A DNA stretch of 63,927 bases, taken from positions 1 through 63,927 of the forward strand of contig PKXJ01000023.1 of NCBI GenBank assembly GCA_003132305.1, read 5' to 3'. How positions within the stretch are numbered: position 1 is the stretch's first letter; each line of letters starts with the position of its first letter. Of the stretch, positions 39,363 through 49,156 are shown one piece after another. A model generated the notes under the pieces. The model saw nothing but the letters and a program-made list of their open reading frames with translations, was not told the DNA's origin and searched no databases. Origin of the DNA: Acidimicrobiaceae bacterium (GTDB lineage: Bacteria; Actinomycetota; Acidimicrobiia; Acidimicrobiales; RAAP-2). Both the position numbers and the translations under genes were made by a program.

Positions 39363-40622
39363 TTACTCCTCCACCGCTCCCACGCCAAACTCTGCGCGCC
39401 AGCCCTGAGGCAGTAGCTCTTCGAGTAGGTCGTCGACCGTCACTACGCCGATCATCTTGGCGTGCTCGTCGTCGAGCACCGGCAACACGGTCAGGTTGAA
39501 ATCACTCATCTTTCTCGACACTCGAAGGACGTCCCAGTGCGGGTGCACGTGGGCGAGGTGCGTCTTGGCCACGCTGAGCGCCAGTTCGCTCGGACGCGCG
39601 CGCACGAGGGGCGCGATCGACGCGGCGCCGATGGGGTGGCCACCATCGTCCACGACGAAGACCGCTTGCAGCGACTCCGCGGGAACGCTGGACGTTCGAA
39701 TGGCCTCAAGCGCGTCGGCGACGGTGGCCGTCGGCGGAACAGAGACGAAGTCGGGGTTCATCAGTCCCCCGGCGGTGTCGGCGTTGTAGGAGAGAAGCTG
39801 GCGAACTTTGAGCTGCTGTTCGCTCGGCAACAACTCGAGAATTGGAAGCCGGCGCTCTTGGTCAATCTCCGTGATGAGGTCGGCCGCGTTGTCGGCCTCC
39901 ATGCGCGAGAGCAACCGGGCAGCTTCGGCGTCGCTGCGCGACTCCAAGAACTCCAGTTGGTGGGTCGTGTCGAGCTCTTCAAAGACGTCGGCTTCGAGCT
40001 CACGGTCGAGTCCCACCGCTTCGATGATCTCCTCACCCTCTTCGTGACTCGATTGCTCGACGAGGTCGGCGATTTGGGCGGGGTGCAACTTCGCGAGTTT
40101 GCGATAAGGGATTCGCAGGCGCGCTGAGGGAACGTGCGAGACAAAGGGCTCAATGGAGGCGAAGTCGACAATGGAGTCGGCTTGCACGTGTGAGCCGATC
40201 CGGTGGCCGAGGACCCGGCGCAGGAACGAACGGCGACCGGGATCGACGCCCACGACCTCCCAGAGACCGTCAATCTCGGCGATTTCGATTTCGTTGGCGA
40301 TGATGATGCGTCCTCGGACCAGGTTAATAAGGTGTCGCGCGAGCAGGTCTTCGGCGAGCAGCAGCTCGCCCGGTCGACGCTCGAAGCGACGGAGATCGAC
40401 TCGGCTGCCTTCAAAGGTCATACGACCCTGGGCCAGTCCACCGATCTTCTTGATCGACACGAAGAGGTTTCGGCCCTCGATGCGGATGACGACGCCCACG
40501 ATCGGCGGGTGCGCGTCGTCGCCGAGACGCGCGACCAGGTCTTGGACGCGTCCGATTCTGTCGCCGTCGGAGTCGAAGATCGGACGGTGCAGGAAGGTTG
40601 AGAGGTGCAATATTTCGGTCAT
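39363..40622 (-). CDS. PRC-barrel/MgtE-N/CBS regulatory protein without membrane part
   Basis: This 419-aa soluble protein has an N-terminal PRC-barrel-like half (FDSDGDRIGRVQDLVARLGD and a second copy near residue 100), a middle MgtE N superhelical domain (LHPAQIADLVE, VFEELDTTHQLEFLESRSD, EADNAADLITEI), then two CBS motifs (NPDFVSVPPTATVADALEAI; VLPVLDDEHAKMIGVVTVDDLLE). It has no transmembrane region. It sits upstream of the NRAMP-related transporter. It probably senses Mg or nucleotides and gates that transporter in trans. Confidence 0.88.
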   Translation of the reverse strand: MTEILHLSTFLHRPIFDSDGDRIGRVQDLVARLGDDAHPPIVGVVIRIEGRNLFVSIKKIGGLAQGRMTFEGSRVDLRRFERRPGELLLAEDLLARHLINLVRGRIIIANEIEIAEIDGLWEVVGVDPGRRSFLRRVLGHRIGSHVQADSIVDFASIEPFVSHVPSARLRIPYRKLAKLHPAQIADLVEQSSHEEGEEIIEAVGLDRELEADVFEELDTTHQLEFLESRSDAEAARLLSRMEADNAADLITEIDQERRLPILELLPSEQQLKVRQLLSYNADTAGGLMNPDFVSVPPTATVADALEAIRTSSVPAESLQAVFVVDDGGHPIGAASIAPLVRARPSELALSVAKTHLAHVHPHWDVLRVSRKMSDFNLTVLPVLDDEHAKMIGVVTVDDLLEELLPQGWRAEFGVGAVEE

Positions 40623-40724
40623 TAGATGCCTTTACAACCCTCTTAGGCTACCGCTTCGTTGGCGGGGCTCGGCTGGCGACGAGTGAACGTCGCGCGAACG
40701 TGGCGCGAACTCGGCCCGTTGCGA

Positions 40725-41753
40725 TCAGCGATTCGAAGGAACGAAGCGCGCGAGCACGTCGGCTGCGAAGTCGACGTCGTTGTCACTCACGCCCGCGTGG
40801 GTGACAAAGCGGGCCCGCTTGGGCGCCACCGTGCCGCCTTCGACACCGAGTAGGGAGAGTTCTTCGACGATCTGGCGGGCCTGGGGGTGATTGAACGAGA
40901 CGATGTTGGTCCGACACGTCGTGGGGTCGAAGTCCGATTCGGGAAAAGCGGCGGCGAAGAGCTCGGCGAGCTGGCGCGCGCGCACGTGGTCGTCGTTCAG
41001 TCGTTCGACCATGGTGTCGAGGGCGACGAGGCCCGCGGCGGCCAAGAAACCGGCTTGGCGCATCGCGCCCCCGAGGCGCTTACGCTCCACGCGCGCGCGC
41101 TCCATCAACGAGGCCGGTCCCGCGAGCAACGACCCAACGGGGGCGCACAGTCCTTTCGAGAGACACGTCATCACCGTCGTGGCGGGAGCCGCGTACTCCG
41201 CGGCGCTCGTCTTGGTCGCGACGACGGCGTTAAAGAGCCGCGCACCGTCGAGGTGAAGCGAACGATCTCCAATCGCGGCGGCGAGGCGGCGAAGGTCCTC
41301 CGCGTCCCAGGGCGTCCCGCCGGACAACATGTGCGTATTCTCAACCGTGACCATCGCGACGTGGGGTTGATGATCGCCTTCGGCGTCGATCACCTCGAGC
41401 ACGTCCGCGAGTTCGAGCGTGCCGTTCGTGTCGTCGACGGTGGCGAACTGCACCGACGAGTTACGTGCCGCGGCGCCCATCTCAAAACTCACGAGGTGTT
41501 GACCGCGTCCGGCGACGATCACGTCACCCGGCTGGGCCAACACGCGAAGCGCGATCTGATTGGCCATGACGCCCGACACCACGAAGAGCGCGGCTTCCTT
41601 ACCGACCAACTCGGCGAATCGTTGCTCGAGTTCATTGATCGTGGGGTCTTCGCTGTAGCCGTCGTCACCGACCACGGCGTTGGCCATGGCGTCGCGCATC
41701 GCGGGTGTTGGCTGGGTCACCGTGTCACTTCGTAGGTCCACGCGACGAGTCAT
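40725..41753 (-). CDS. ltaE: low-specificity L-threonine aldolase
   Basis: This 342-aa PLP enzyme of the beta-eliminating aldolase type has [40 protein letters not shown] and [16 protein letters not shown] with the PLP lysine. It cleaves threonine or allo-threonine to glycine and acetaldehyde. It is a monocistronic gene divergent from the thioesterase. Confidence 0.93.
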   Translation of the reverse strand: MTRRVDLRSDTVTQPTPAMRDAMANAVVGDDGYSEDPTINELEQRFAELVGKEAALFVVSGVMANQIALRVLAQPGDVIVAGRGQHLVSFEMGAAARNSSVQFATVDDTNGTLELADVLEVIDAEGDHQPHVAMVTVENTHMLSGGTPWDAEDLRRLAAAIGDRSLHLDGARLFNAVVATKTSAAEYAAPATTVMTCLSKGLCAPVGSLLAGPASLMERARVERKRLGGAMRQAGFLAAAGLVALDTMVERLNDDHVRARQLAELFAAAFPESDFDPTTCRTNIVSFNHPQARQIVEELSLLGVEGGTVAPKRARFVTHAGVSDNDVDFAADVLARFVPSNR

Positions 41754-41785
41754 AGAGGAAGGCTACCGGCTCATAAACTGCCCCT

Positions 41786-42229
41786 ATGAGTGACAACTTG
41801 ATCGATCAGATTCCACATCGTCCGAACGTGAACGATCAACTCGGCGTCGAAGTCGTGCTCGTCACGCCGGACAAGGTGGTCCTACGCGTCGAAGTCGGAC
41901 CCAAGGTGCACCAACAGTACGGCATCTTGCACGGCGGCGTGTCGGCCCTGCTCGCCGAAGGCGCCGCGTCGATCGGGGGCGCCGTCAGTGTGGGGCCCGA
42001 TCACATCGTCGTGGGTACCGAACTCAACTGCTCACATCTGCGCGCGATGAGTTCGGGCACGCTCACCGCGACCGCGACGCCGTTTCGAAAAGGTCGCAGC
42101 GTCCACGTCTGGGCCATCGAGCTACGAGACGAACAGGAGCGACTGATCTGCGTAGCGCGCTGTACTTTGCAGGTTTTACCGGCACCCTCACCCGGTAAGA
42201 CCCACCCTCTAGACTTGGGCAATGACTAG
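41786..42229 (+). CDS. PaaI-type hotdog thioesterase
   Basis: This 147-aa protein has a hotdog fold with HQQYGILHGGVSALLAEGAASIGG (substrate loop and central helix with the catalytic acidic residue) and GTELNCSHLRA. It likely hydrolyses an acyl- or aryl-CoA. It is followed by fabH 19 nt downstream in the same direction. Confidence 0.88.
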   Translation: MSDNLIDQIPHRPNVNDQLGVEVVLVTPDKVVLRVEVGPKVHQQYGILHGGVSALLAEGAASIGGAVSVGPDHIVVGTELNCSHLRAMSSGTLTATATPFRKGRSVHVWAIELRDEQERLICVARCTLQVLPAPSPGKTHPLDLGND

Positions 42230-42248
42230 CCAACGAAGGGGCTGAGAC

Positions 42249-43172
42249 ATGGGTGCTCGTTTTGTTGGCTGGGGAACGGCCGTGCCAGACCGGATTGTCA
42301 CCAACGAGGAACTTTCCTTGACCCTCGACACCAACGACGAGTGGATCACGGAGCGCACGGGCATCAAGGAGCGCCACATCGGCGGCACGGCCAAGAGCCT
42401 CGGGGTCATCGCGGGCAATCGCGCCCTCGAAGACGCCGGCATCGAGCCCAAGGACATCGACTTTTTGATCCTCGCCACCACCACGCCCGACCGCATCACG
42501 CCCGCGACGGCGACGTTGGTCGCGCACGAGATGGGACTGAGCTGTCCGGCGATGGACTTAAACGCCGCCTGCAGCGGTTTCATGTACGCCGTACGCACCG
42601 CCTACGGACTGCTCGAGACCGGTAACAAGCGCGTGCTCGTGATGGGCTCGGAGAACCTGTCGCGTTGGGTCGACTGGAGTGATCGCAACATGGCCGTCCT
42701 ACTCGCCGACGGCGCGGGCGCGACCGTGCTCGAGTACGACCCGACCGAGAACGACCTCCTCTCCTTCGTGCTCGGCGCCGAGGGCGCCGACGCCGACCTG
42801 CTGACCTGCGAACACGAGGGCTACTTCCAGATGGACGGCCGGGCGATCTTTCGCCGCGCGGTGCGCGTCGTCGTGGACTCGGCCGAAAAGGCATTGGCCA
42901 TGGCGGGCATCACGTCGGACGAGCTCAGCCTGGTCATCCCCCACCAGGCCAACATCCGGATCATTCAGGCGGCCTGCCAGCGCCTCAACGTCGGCATGGA
43001 CCGCGCCGTCGTGGTGCTTGATCGCTACGGCAACACCTCGAGCGCGTCGATCCCGCTCGCCTTTGACGACGCCCGACAGAACGACCGCGTCCACAAGGGT
43101 GACTACGCGCTCTTGACGGGCTTTGGCGCCGGATTGACCTGGGCATCCGCCGTTGTTCGGTGGTCCAAGTGA
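42249..43172 (+). CDS. fabH: beta-ketoacyl-ACP synthase III
   Basis: This 307-aa protein (slightly short of the usual 310-330) has the catalytic triad Cys in DLNAACSGFMYA, His in VIPHQAN and Asn in YGNTSSASIP, and the N-terminal DEWITERTGIKERH. It initiates fatty acid synthesis by condensing acetyl- or branched acyl-CoA with malonyl-ACP. The adjacent thioesterase may serve the same pathway. It overlaps the next gene by 4 nt. Confidence 0.95.
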   Translation: MGARFVGWGTAVPDRIVTNEELSLTLDTNDEWITERTGIKERHIGGTAKSLGVIAGNRALEDAGIEPKDIDFLILATTTPDRITPATATLVAHEMGLSCPAMDLNAACSGFMYAVRTAYGLLETGNKRVLVMGSENLSRWVDWSDRNMAVLLADGAGATVLEYDPTENDLLSFVLGAEGADADLLTCEHEGYFQMDGRAIFRRAVRVVVDSAEKALAMAGITSDELSLVIPHQANIRIIQAACQRLNVGMDRAVVVLDRYGNTSSASIPLAFDDARQNDRVHKGDYALLTGFGAGLTWASAVVRWSK

Positions 43173-44011
43173 GCGGTCCGTCGCTCGTCATCTTGGCGGC
43201 CGGCCGCGCCCGTCGCTACGGCGGCGTCAAACAGCTCGCCCCCGTTGGTCTGCACGGTGAGGGCGTCATCGACCTCATCGCCTCGGACGCGTACGCCGCG
43301 GGCTTTGACGACATCGTGATCGTCATCAACCCCGACACCGGTCCCGAGATCCAAGAGCACGTCGCCACGTACTGGCCCAAGGGTCGACGCGTCTCCTTTA
43401 CGCATCAGACCCAACTTCGTGGCACCGTCAGTGCCGTGCTCGCCGCCGAAGAGAGCCTCGATCTCACGCAGCCCTTCGGTGTCTCGAACGCCGACGACCT
43501 CTACGGTCGTGAGTCGTTTCTGCACTTGGGTAGTCACCTCGCCACGAGTTCCAACAACTGTCTCGTGGGCTTCGAACTGGAGCGCGCACTCGTCGGGGAG
43601 CTGCCCGTCTCTCGCGGCACGTGCGTTGTCGTGAACGGCCATCTGACCGAGATCGTCGAACGTCGAAACGTCTCGGCCACCCTCGAGGGCTACTTCGCCG
43701 ACGACGGACTCGAGCCCGCGATTCTGCACCCCCAGACCACGGTGTCGATGAACCTTTGGGGCTTTCAACCGTCAATCTTTCCCCTCATGCACCACGCCGT
43801 TGAACTGCACGACTTCGAGAAGGAGAAGGAGATCCAACTCTCCACCTTCGTCGGTCAAATTCTTCACCGCACGCCACTGCGCTTTGACGTCATGACCACC
43901 AAGTCGCGCTGTATTGGCGTCACCCACGCCGACGATCTACCGCTCGCGCAGATCCTCGTTCGTGAAGAGATCGAAGCCGGCGAACGTCCCGAGTTCGCGT
44001 TCGTCAACTAG
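43169..44011 (+). CDS. NTP-transferase-family nucleotidyltransferase
   Basis: This is 280 aa from the GTG at 43169 (GTGA overlap with fabH). It has a Rossmann-type nucleotidyltransferase with the signature LAAGRARRYGGVKQL (G-x-R-x-GG-x-K) and a metal-binding VSNADDLYG. It resembles sugar-1-phosphate nucleotidyltransferases but lacks a C-terminal beta-helix. The substrate is unknown. Confidence 0.78.
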   Translation: MSGPSLVILAAGRARRYGGVKQLAPVGLHGEGVIDLIASDAYAAGFDDIVIVINPDTGPEIQEHVATYWPKGRRVSFTHQTQLRGTVSAVLAAEESLDLTQPFGVSNADDLYGRESFLHLGSHLATSSNNCLVGFELERALVGELPVSRGTCVVVNGHLTEIVERRNVSATLEGYFADDGLEPAILHPQTTVSMNLWGFQPSIFPLMHHAVELHDFEKEKEIQLSTFVGQILHRTPLRFDVMTTKSRCIGVTHADDLPLAQILVREEIEAGERPEFAFVN

Positions 44012-44198
44012 CCAACAGAGGCATTTCTTCTCGCGTCGTGCTGCTGAATCCACTAGTCATGAAGTGGACTCGCGCCACCGTCGTCTGAACTGAGCAAAGG
44101 ATGACTTTTCAAACGTCGGTACCTCGTTCCTTCATCGAGCTTCACGCACCTCGTGAACCTAGCGAACTTCCCCCTCGCGTGACCGGGGGCGCCGCGAA

Positions 44199-44738
44199 TC
44201 AGCACCCGCTGGACCTCTTTCCAATGGGTGGGGCGACCGCGACAAGTTCCCACGTGGAAGCGGTGAAACTCTGTTGCACTTGCAACCCGGCGTGCGAACC
44301 ATTGGTCAACGTCTTGTGCCACTGGAAGGAGGGAGGTAACGACACGCCCTCACGTTTGTTGACTTTCCAACCGAGCTTTTGGAGTCGAATACTCATGAGG
44401 GCAAAAAGCGACGTCGGTGATCCGACGTACTTGAAACCGCTCTGCACGACAACTTGGGACCAGCCAAACGTTCCCGCCCTCCCACCGCAACTGTCTTGGT
44501 GCGGCTCCATTTTCCAGAGGTAATTTGATGAGCTCGCTGACGGCAGCGCCGAAGCAGTAGGCGCCAACTGCGCTAAAACTCTGCCGCCGGGGTCGCCACC
44601 CGGTCCAGAGAAACGTTGCCACAGCACCACAACGATGGCGGCGGTCACGAGAGCAGCCACGATCGTTAGGAGCAGACGACGTTTCAATTTAGCCCCGATT
44701 AGATTGCGAGATTTCCCTCGAAGGATATCTTGACCCAC
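44199..44738 (-). CDS. hypothetical membrane-anchored protein
   Basis: This 179-aa protein has a basic N-terminus, one membrane helix (LLLTIVAALVTAAIVVVLW) and an extracytoplasmic domain of about 140 residues containing three Cys. There is no recognised family. It is convergent with the nucleotidyltransferase gene; the 44012-44198 gap holds nothing else. Confidence 0.55.
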   Translation of the reverse strand: MGQDILRGKSRNLIGAKLKRRLLLTIVAALVTAAIVVVLWQRFSGPGGDPGGRVLAQLAPTASALPSASSSNYLWKMEPHQDSCGGRAGTFGWSQVVVQSGFKYVGSPTSLFALMSIRLQKLGWKVNKREGVSLPPSFQWHKTLTNGSHAGLQVQQSFTASTWELVAVAPPIGKRSSGC

Positions 44739-44972
44739 GACACGGTACCTTCACGCTCATGCGAAGCCCGTAGCGTTCGTTTTCCCGATTCCCGTGCAGG
44801 CGACCTCGGATCTATTGGTCGCGGCCTGATCGTCTCGGAGATATCAAGAGTTGAGTTTTCTCTCACGTCAGTCGTCAGTCGAGCCCCGTCGCCTCCGCGA
44901 CTATTGGATCCACTGAGACGACGCCGCAGAAATCGAATAGTTCAGTCGCGCGCGCTCGGACGGTCGTGGTTC
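44739..44972. other. intergenic region
   Basis: Nothing is recognised between the 179-aa gene and the 3' end of dnaE2. No clear terminator. Confidence 0.4.
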
Positions 44973-47900
44973 TCATCGCCAGTCGCGTGAAGGCGCCACC
45001 GACCCCAACGTGAGCGGCTCGACGTACTCTGCCGTGAGCGTCACGACGCCCTGTCCTCGCTCGAGCGAACCTCGAATCACCAACGCTGGCTTGTTACTCG
45101 CCACGCTGCCCCACCGGGCCCACGCGCCTTTGGAGAAGATCACGTTCACGTGACCGGTCTCGTCTTCGAGGTTGACGAAGACCGCGCCGTTCGCCGTCTC
45201 GGGTTGCTGACGGTGCGTCACGACGCCGGCCACCATCACGCGGCCGCTCTCCGCCGCGAAGAGTGCGCTCGCGCGCGTGACACCGCGTTCGTTGAGTGAC
45301 GCGCGCACCAGCTCCATCGCCGTTGCCTCGGTCGTGAGACCCATCGACCAGAGATCGTCCGCGACACGCTCCAGCTCACTCACCGTGGGCAGTGACGGCG
45401 CGACGAGTCCCGTCACCACGCCGGGGAGTCGATCGGGCAGCGCCTGCGCCGCGGCGCCGGCCGACCAGGTCAGCGCGCGCCGGCTCGCGCCAAAGGCGTC
45501 AAGAGCACCCGCGGCGGCGAGCGCTTCGAGGTGGTGCTGTTGAAGACCGGCGCGACGAACGAGATCGGTGCTGTTCTCCCAAGGCGCGCCCGCGACCACG
45601 CGTTCCGCGAGTTCCGTGCCGATCGATCGAACGTCACCGAGGCCGAGGCGCACGAGGGGACGCTCGGGGTCCCCCTCTAACGAAGCGCCCACGTCCGAGA
45701 CGTTCACGTCGGGACGCAACACGCGAACGCCGTGACGTTTGGCGTCGGCGACGAGACTCTGCGTCGACCAAAAACCCATGGGCTGGGCGTTCAGCAACGA
45801 GACGAGAAACGCGGCCGGGTAGTGCACCTTGATCCACGCCGAGCAGTAGACGAGGTGGGCGAAGGAGACCGAGTGCGACTCGGGAAAGCCGAAGTTCGCG
45901 AAGGCCGCCAGCGCGTCGAAGAGTTGATCGGCCGCGCTGCCGCTAATGCCGTTCTCCTTCATGCCGGCGTAGAAACGACTCTTCAGTTTCATCATGCGAA
46001 GCTCGGAGCGCTTGGCGGCCATGGCTTGGCGCAACTCGTCGGCCTCGGCCGGCGAGAAGCCCGCCACGGCGACGGCCATCTCCATCAACTGCTCTTGAAA
46101 GAGCGGCACACCGAGCGTGCGCTGAAGGATCGGCTCGAGTCGAGGGTGCAGGTAGGTCACGGGCTCGTCGCCGCGACGCCGGCGAATGTAGGGATTCACC
46201 GCGTGACCTTGAATAGGGCCGGGACGAATAAGCGCCACTTCAATGACGAGGTCGTAGAAGCAGCGCGGCTGCACTCTGGGCAGTGTCGCCATCTGGGCGC
46301 GCGACTCCACCTGAAAGACCCCGACGGTGTCGGCCTCGCACAACAGGTCGTAGACCGTGTCGTCTTGGGGCAAGGTGGCGAGATCGAGCGCCACCTTGTG
46401 AAAGGCCTCGACGGAGTCGACCGCTCGGTGCAGCGCTTCGAGCATGCCGAGTCCGAGAAGGTCGAACTTCACCAGACCAATCGCCGCGCAGTCGTCCTTA
46501 TCCCACTGCAGGACACTGCGCCCGGGCATGCGCCCCCACTCCACGGGGCAGACCTCGAGCACGGGTCGATCACAGAGCACCATGCCCGCCGAGTGAATGC
46601 CGAGGTGACGAGGTCGGTCCAAGAGTTCACTGGCCATCGTGGTGAGAAGTTCGGGCACCGCGGCGTCGGTCGCGCTCATGGTCGATCGATTGACGTGGTC
46701 GCGAAAGTAATTGGCCTCTTCTTCGCTGTGACCGAGCGCGCGCGCCACGTCGCGTAGCGCCGAGCGCGACCGGTAGGTGATAACGGCCGCCACCTGGGCG
46801 GCGTGGTGACGTCCGTAACGCGTAAAGACGTACTGAATCACCTCTTCGCGTCGTCCCGACTCGATGTCGACGTCGATGTCGGGCGGGCCGTCGCGCGCCG
46901 GCGAGAGAAAGCGCTCAAAGAACAAGTTGAGCGCAACGGCGTCGGCGTTGGTGATGCCTAAGGAGTAACACACCGCCGAGTTCGCCGCCGAACCTCGTCC
47001 CTGACAGTAGATATTGTTCGCGCGACAGAACTCGGTGATGTTCCAGACGGTGAGAAAGTAGCCAGCGAAACCGAGTGTCTTGATGACACCGAGCTCGTGA
47101 TCGATCTGACGCCACGCACCCGCGACGCGCTCAGCGTCGCGCGGCCCGTAACGATGCGTCGCGCCCTCGGCGACGATCTCTTCGAGGTAGCTCTGCTCGT
47201 CGTGTCCCTCGGGTGTTAAGAACGCGGGCAGATTAGGCGCCACGAGCCGCAGGTCAAAGGCCAGCTCACTCACGAGCTCACCGGCCCGGTCCACGACCCC
47301 GGGCCAGCGCGCGAAACGGCGACGCTGCTCGGCGTCACTTCGCAGGTGCGCGAGCGGTGACGCGCTGAGCCAGCCCTCCATCTCTTCGAGGCTCTTGCGA
47401 GCACGAATTGCCGAGAGCACGTTGGCCCGAGGAAAGTCGCGCGGCGTGGCGTAGTGCACGTTGTTCGTCGCGACGACCGCGACGTCAGAGCGCACCGCGA
47501 GTTCGGCCAGGACGTCGTTACGCGCGACGTCGTCGGGCGCGCCGTGGTCCCAGATCTCGACGGCCACGTTCTCACGCCCGAAGCGCTCGATCAGCCGCGA
47601 CAGGGAACGCTGCGCGGCGCGCGGCCCCTCGCTCATCAACGCTCTCGTGAGAGGTCCCTTGCGGCACCCCGTCAACACCAACCACTCGTGCGCGCAACTC
47701 GCGACCTCGTCCAGCGTGAAACGCGGCGCGCCCTTCTCGCCGCGCTCGAGGTGCGCGAGCGCGAGCATCCGTGAGAGTCGTGCGTAGCCCGCGGGCGAAC
47801 GGGCCAAGAGAACGAGGTGCTCACCCGAAGGGTCCGACACGCCCACGCGATCGTCGTTACCGTCGAGCGTGATCTCGCTACCAAAGACGCTCGCGAGTCC

Positions 47901-48074
47901 GAGCGCGCGCGCCGCCTCGGAGAAGCGCACCACGCCGTAGAGCCCGTGGTGATCGCACAGGGCGAGGCCCGACAGGCCTAGGCGCGTTGCTTCGACGACC
48001 AACTCTTCGGGGTCACTCGCGCCGTCTAAGAAGCTAAAGCCCGAGTGCGCGTGCAGTTCTCCGTAGGTCGCCAT
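44973..48074 (-). CDS. dnaE2: error-prone DNA polymerase DnaE2
   Basis: This 1033-aa C-family polymerase has an N-terminal PHP domain (ELHAHSGFSFLDGAS, LCDHHGLYGVVRF), the catalytic-site segment PDIDVDIESGR, GRGSAANSAVCY, GVFQVESRAQM and a C-terminal OB fold (GRVMVAGVVTHRQQPETANG, WARWGSVASNKPALVIRGS). The length and the lack of tau-binding tail fit DnaE2 rather than DnaE1. It acts with ImuA and ImuB in SOS mutagenesis. Its ATG shares one base with the imuB stop. Confidence 0.95.
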   Translation of the reverse strand: MATYGELHAHSGFSFLDGASDPEELVVEATRLGLSGLALCDHHGLYGVVRFSEAARALGLASVFGSEITLDGNDDRVGVSDPSGEHLVLLARSPAGYARLSRMLALAHLERGEKGAPRFTLDEVASCAHEWLVLTGCRKGPLTRALMSEGPRAAQRSLSRLIERFGRENVAVEIWDHGAPDDVARNDVLAELAVRSDVAVVATNNVHYATPRDFPRANVLSAIRARKSLEEMEGWLSASPLAHLRSDAEQRRRFARWPGVVDRAGELVSELAFDLRLVAPNLPAFLTPEGHDEQSYLEEIVAEGATHRYGPRDAERVAGAWRQIDHELGVIKTLGFAGYFLTVWNITEFCRANNIYCQGRGSAANSAVCYSLGITNADAVALNLFFERFLSPARDGPPDIDVDIESGRREEVIQYVFTRYGRHHAAQVAAVITYRSRSALRDVARALGHSEEEANYFRDHVNRSTMSATDAAVPELLTTMASELLDRPRHLGIHSAGMVLCDRPVLEVCPVEWGRMPGRSVLQWDKDDCAAIGLVKFDLLGLGMLEALHRAVDSVEAFHKVALDLATLPQDDTVYDLLCEADTVGVFQVESRAQMATLPRVQPRCFYDLVIEVALIRPGPIQGHAVNPYIRRRRGDEPVTYLHPRLEPILQRTLGVPLFQEQLMEMAVAVAGFSPAEADELRQAMAAKRSELRMMKLKSRFYAGMKENGISGSAADQLFDALAAFANFGFPESHSVSFAHLVYCSAWIKVHYPAAFLVSLLNAQPMGFWSTQSLVADAKRHGVRVLRPDVNVSDVGASLEGDPERPLVRLGLGDVRSIGTELAERVVAGAPWENSTDLVRRAGLQQHHLEALAAAGALDAFGASRRALTWSAGAAAQALPDRLPGVVTGLVAPSLPTVSELERVADDLWSMGLTTEATAMELVRASLNERGVTRASALFAAESGRVMVAGVVTHRQQPETANGAVFVNLEDETGHVNVIFSKGAWARWGSVASNKPALVIRGSLERGQGVVTLTAEYVEPLTLGSVAPSRDWR

Positions 48075-49156
48075 CAGTCATAGATTCCAACGAGCCACCA
48101 CCGACTCGACTCCGCCACCACCAACAACGCCTCACCACTAGCGAGCACCATCTGAAGGTGCGCGCGACGGCGATGACGCGACCACCAACGCTCCACCAGC
48201 GGCCAGGGTCCGGCGTGCCAGATGATCTCGCGACGAAGTGGCGAGGAGAAGATCACGGCCGTGGGCTCCGCACTCAGTACGCCGCGCGCGTTCAACACCA
48301 CGGGACGATTCGCGGCGTCGCGCAGTTGCAACGGCACCGGATGGGCCAACGTGGTCGCCGGCGAGGGCGCCGCGAGCTGCCCGGGCCACGGCGCGAGGTC
48401 GCGAACGTTCGTCGGTGGCGAGCCCCAGGGCACGAGCGTGGCCCGGTCCTCGGGTCCGCGACCGCCGCGCAAGGCGGCCACCACGATGCCCTCAGCCCCG
48501 AGACGTCGACGCACGCGGTGCGCGGCCGCGTCGGCCCGGTCGTCACCGGCCCCGCGCTGACCAAAGAAGCCCTGCTGCTCTTCGAAGAGATCCTCCTCGC
48601 CACGCAGCTGCGCCAAGCGTCGCGCGAGACGCAGGTCGCGCTGACCCTCCATCTCAAAGAGTTCGCCGCGCGCCACGCGATGCAGCGCGAGCGCGTGCTT
48701 ATTGAAACGCTCCGCCACGCGCGCACTCTCGAGGTCAGCGAAGGCGCCCAGCGTGTGCAGCCCCAAGCGCTGACACGTGGTCGCGAGGTCCTTACGCCCC
48801 AACACGTCAAGGGGCTGCGCGCGACGAAACGCGTCGCTCGAACCCCGGGGCACGATGAGTTCTCGATGGGCCGCGAGTTCAGCGCAGAACAGTCCCTCGG
48901 CGACGCCGAGCTTGGGCTCCACGCCCACCACGTCGAGGACACTCTGGCGCACCGCGCGTAGCACGGCGTCGTCGCCACCGAAGAATCGACTCGGTCCACG
49001 TAACGGCAACACGTAGAGACCGAGACGCACCACCTCGGTAAAGGGACAGAGCACGCTGAGCGCGTCGAGCAGCGCGAGCGTGTCACGCAACGTCGAGCCG
49101 TCGGGTTGTTCGAGCGCGAGCGGCTCCACCCAGATAGCGAGTAGCTGTTCCATCAA
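48074..49156 (-). CDS. imuB: ImuB, Y-family-like mutasome protein (short form)
   Basis: This 360-aa protein has the Y-family-derived region VVRLGLYVLPLRGPSRFFGGDDAVLRAV, GVEPKLGVAEGLFCAELAA, LGRKDLATTCQRLGLHTLGAFADL. Usual ImuB proteins are about 500 aa; here the N-terminal finger/palm portion is reduced to about 40 residues and catalytic acidic residues are absent, as expected for a scaffold. It bridges DnaE2, ImuA and the beta clamp. It overlaps imuA by 4 nt. Confidence 0.85.
   Translation of the reverse strand: MMEQLLAIWVEPLALEQPDGSTLRDTLALLDALSVLCPFTEVVRLGLYVLPLRGPSRFFGGDDAVLRAVRQSVLDVVGVEPKLGVAEGLFCAELAAHRELIVPRGSSDAFRRAQPLDVLGRKDLATTCQRLGLHTLGAFADLESARVAERFNKHALALHRVARGELFEMEGQRDLRLARRLAQLRGEEDLFEEQQGFFGQRGAGDDRADAAAHRVRRRLGAEGIVVAALRGGRGPEDRATLVPWGSPPTNVRDLAPWPGQLAAPSPATTLAHPVPLQLRDAANRPVVLNARGVLSAEPTAVIFSSPLRREIIWHAGPWPLVERWWSRHRRRAHLQMVLASGEALLVVAESSRWWLVGIYD

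Noticed and set aside
45392-45832. Arg-rich open frames opposite dnaE2
   Set aside because: Shadow frames caused by codon bias; no start signal or homology.
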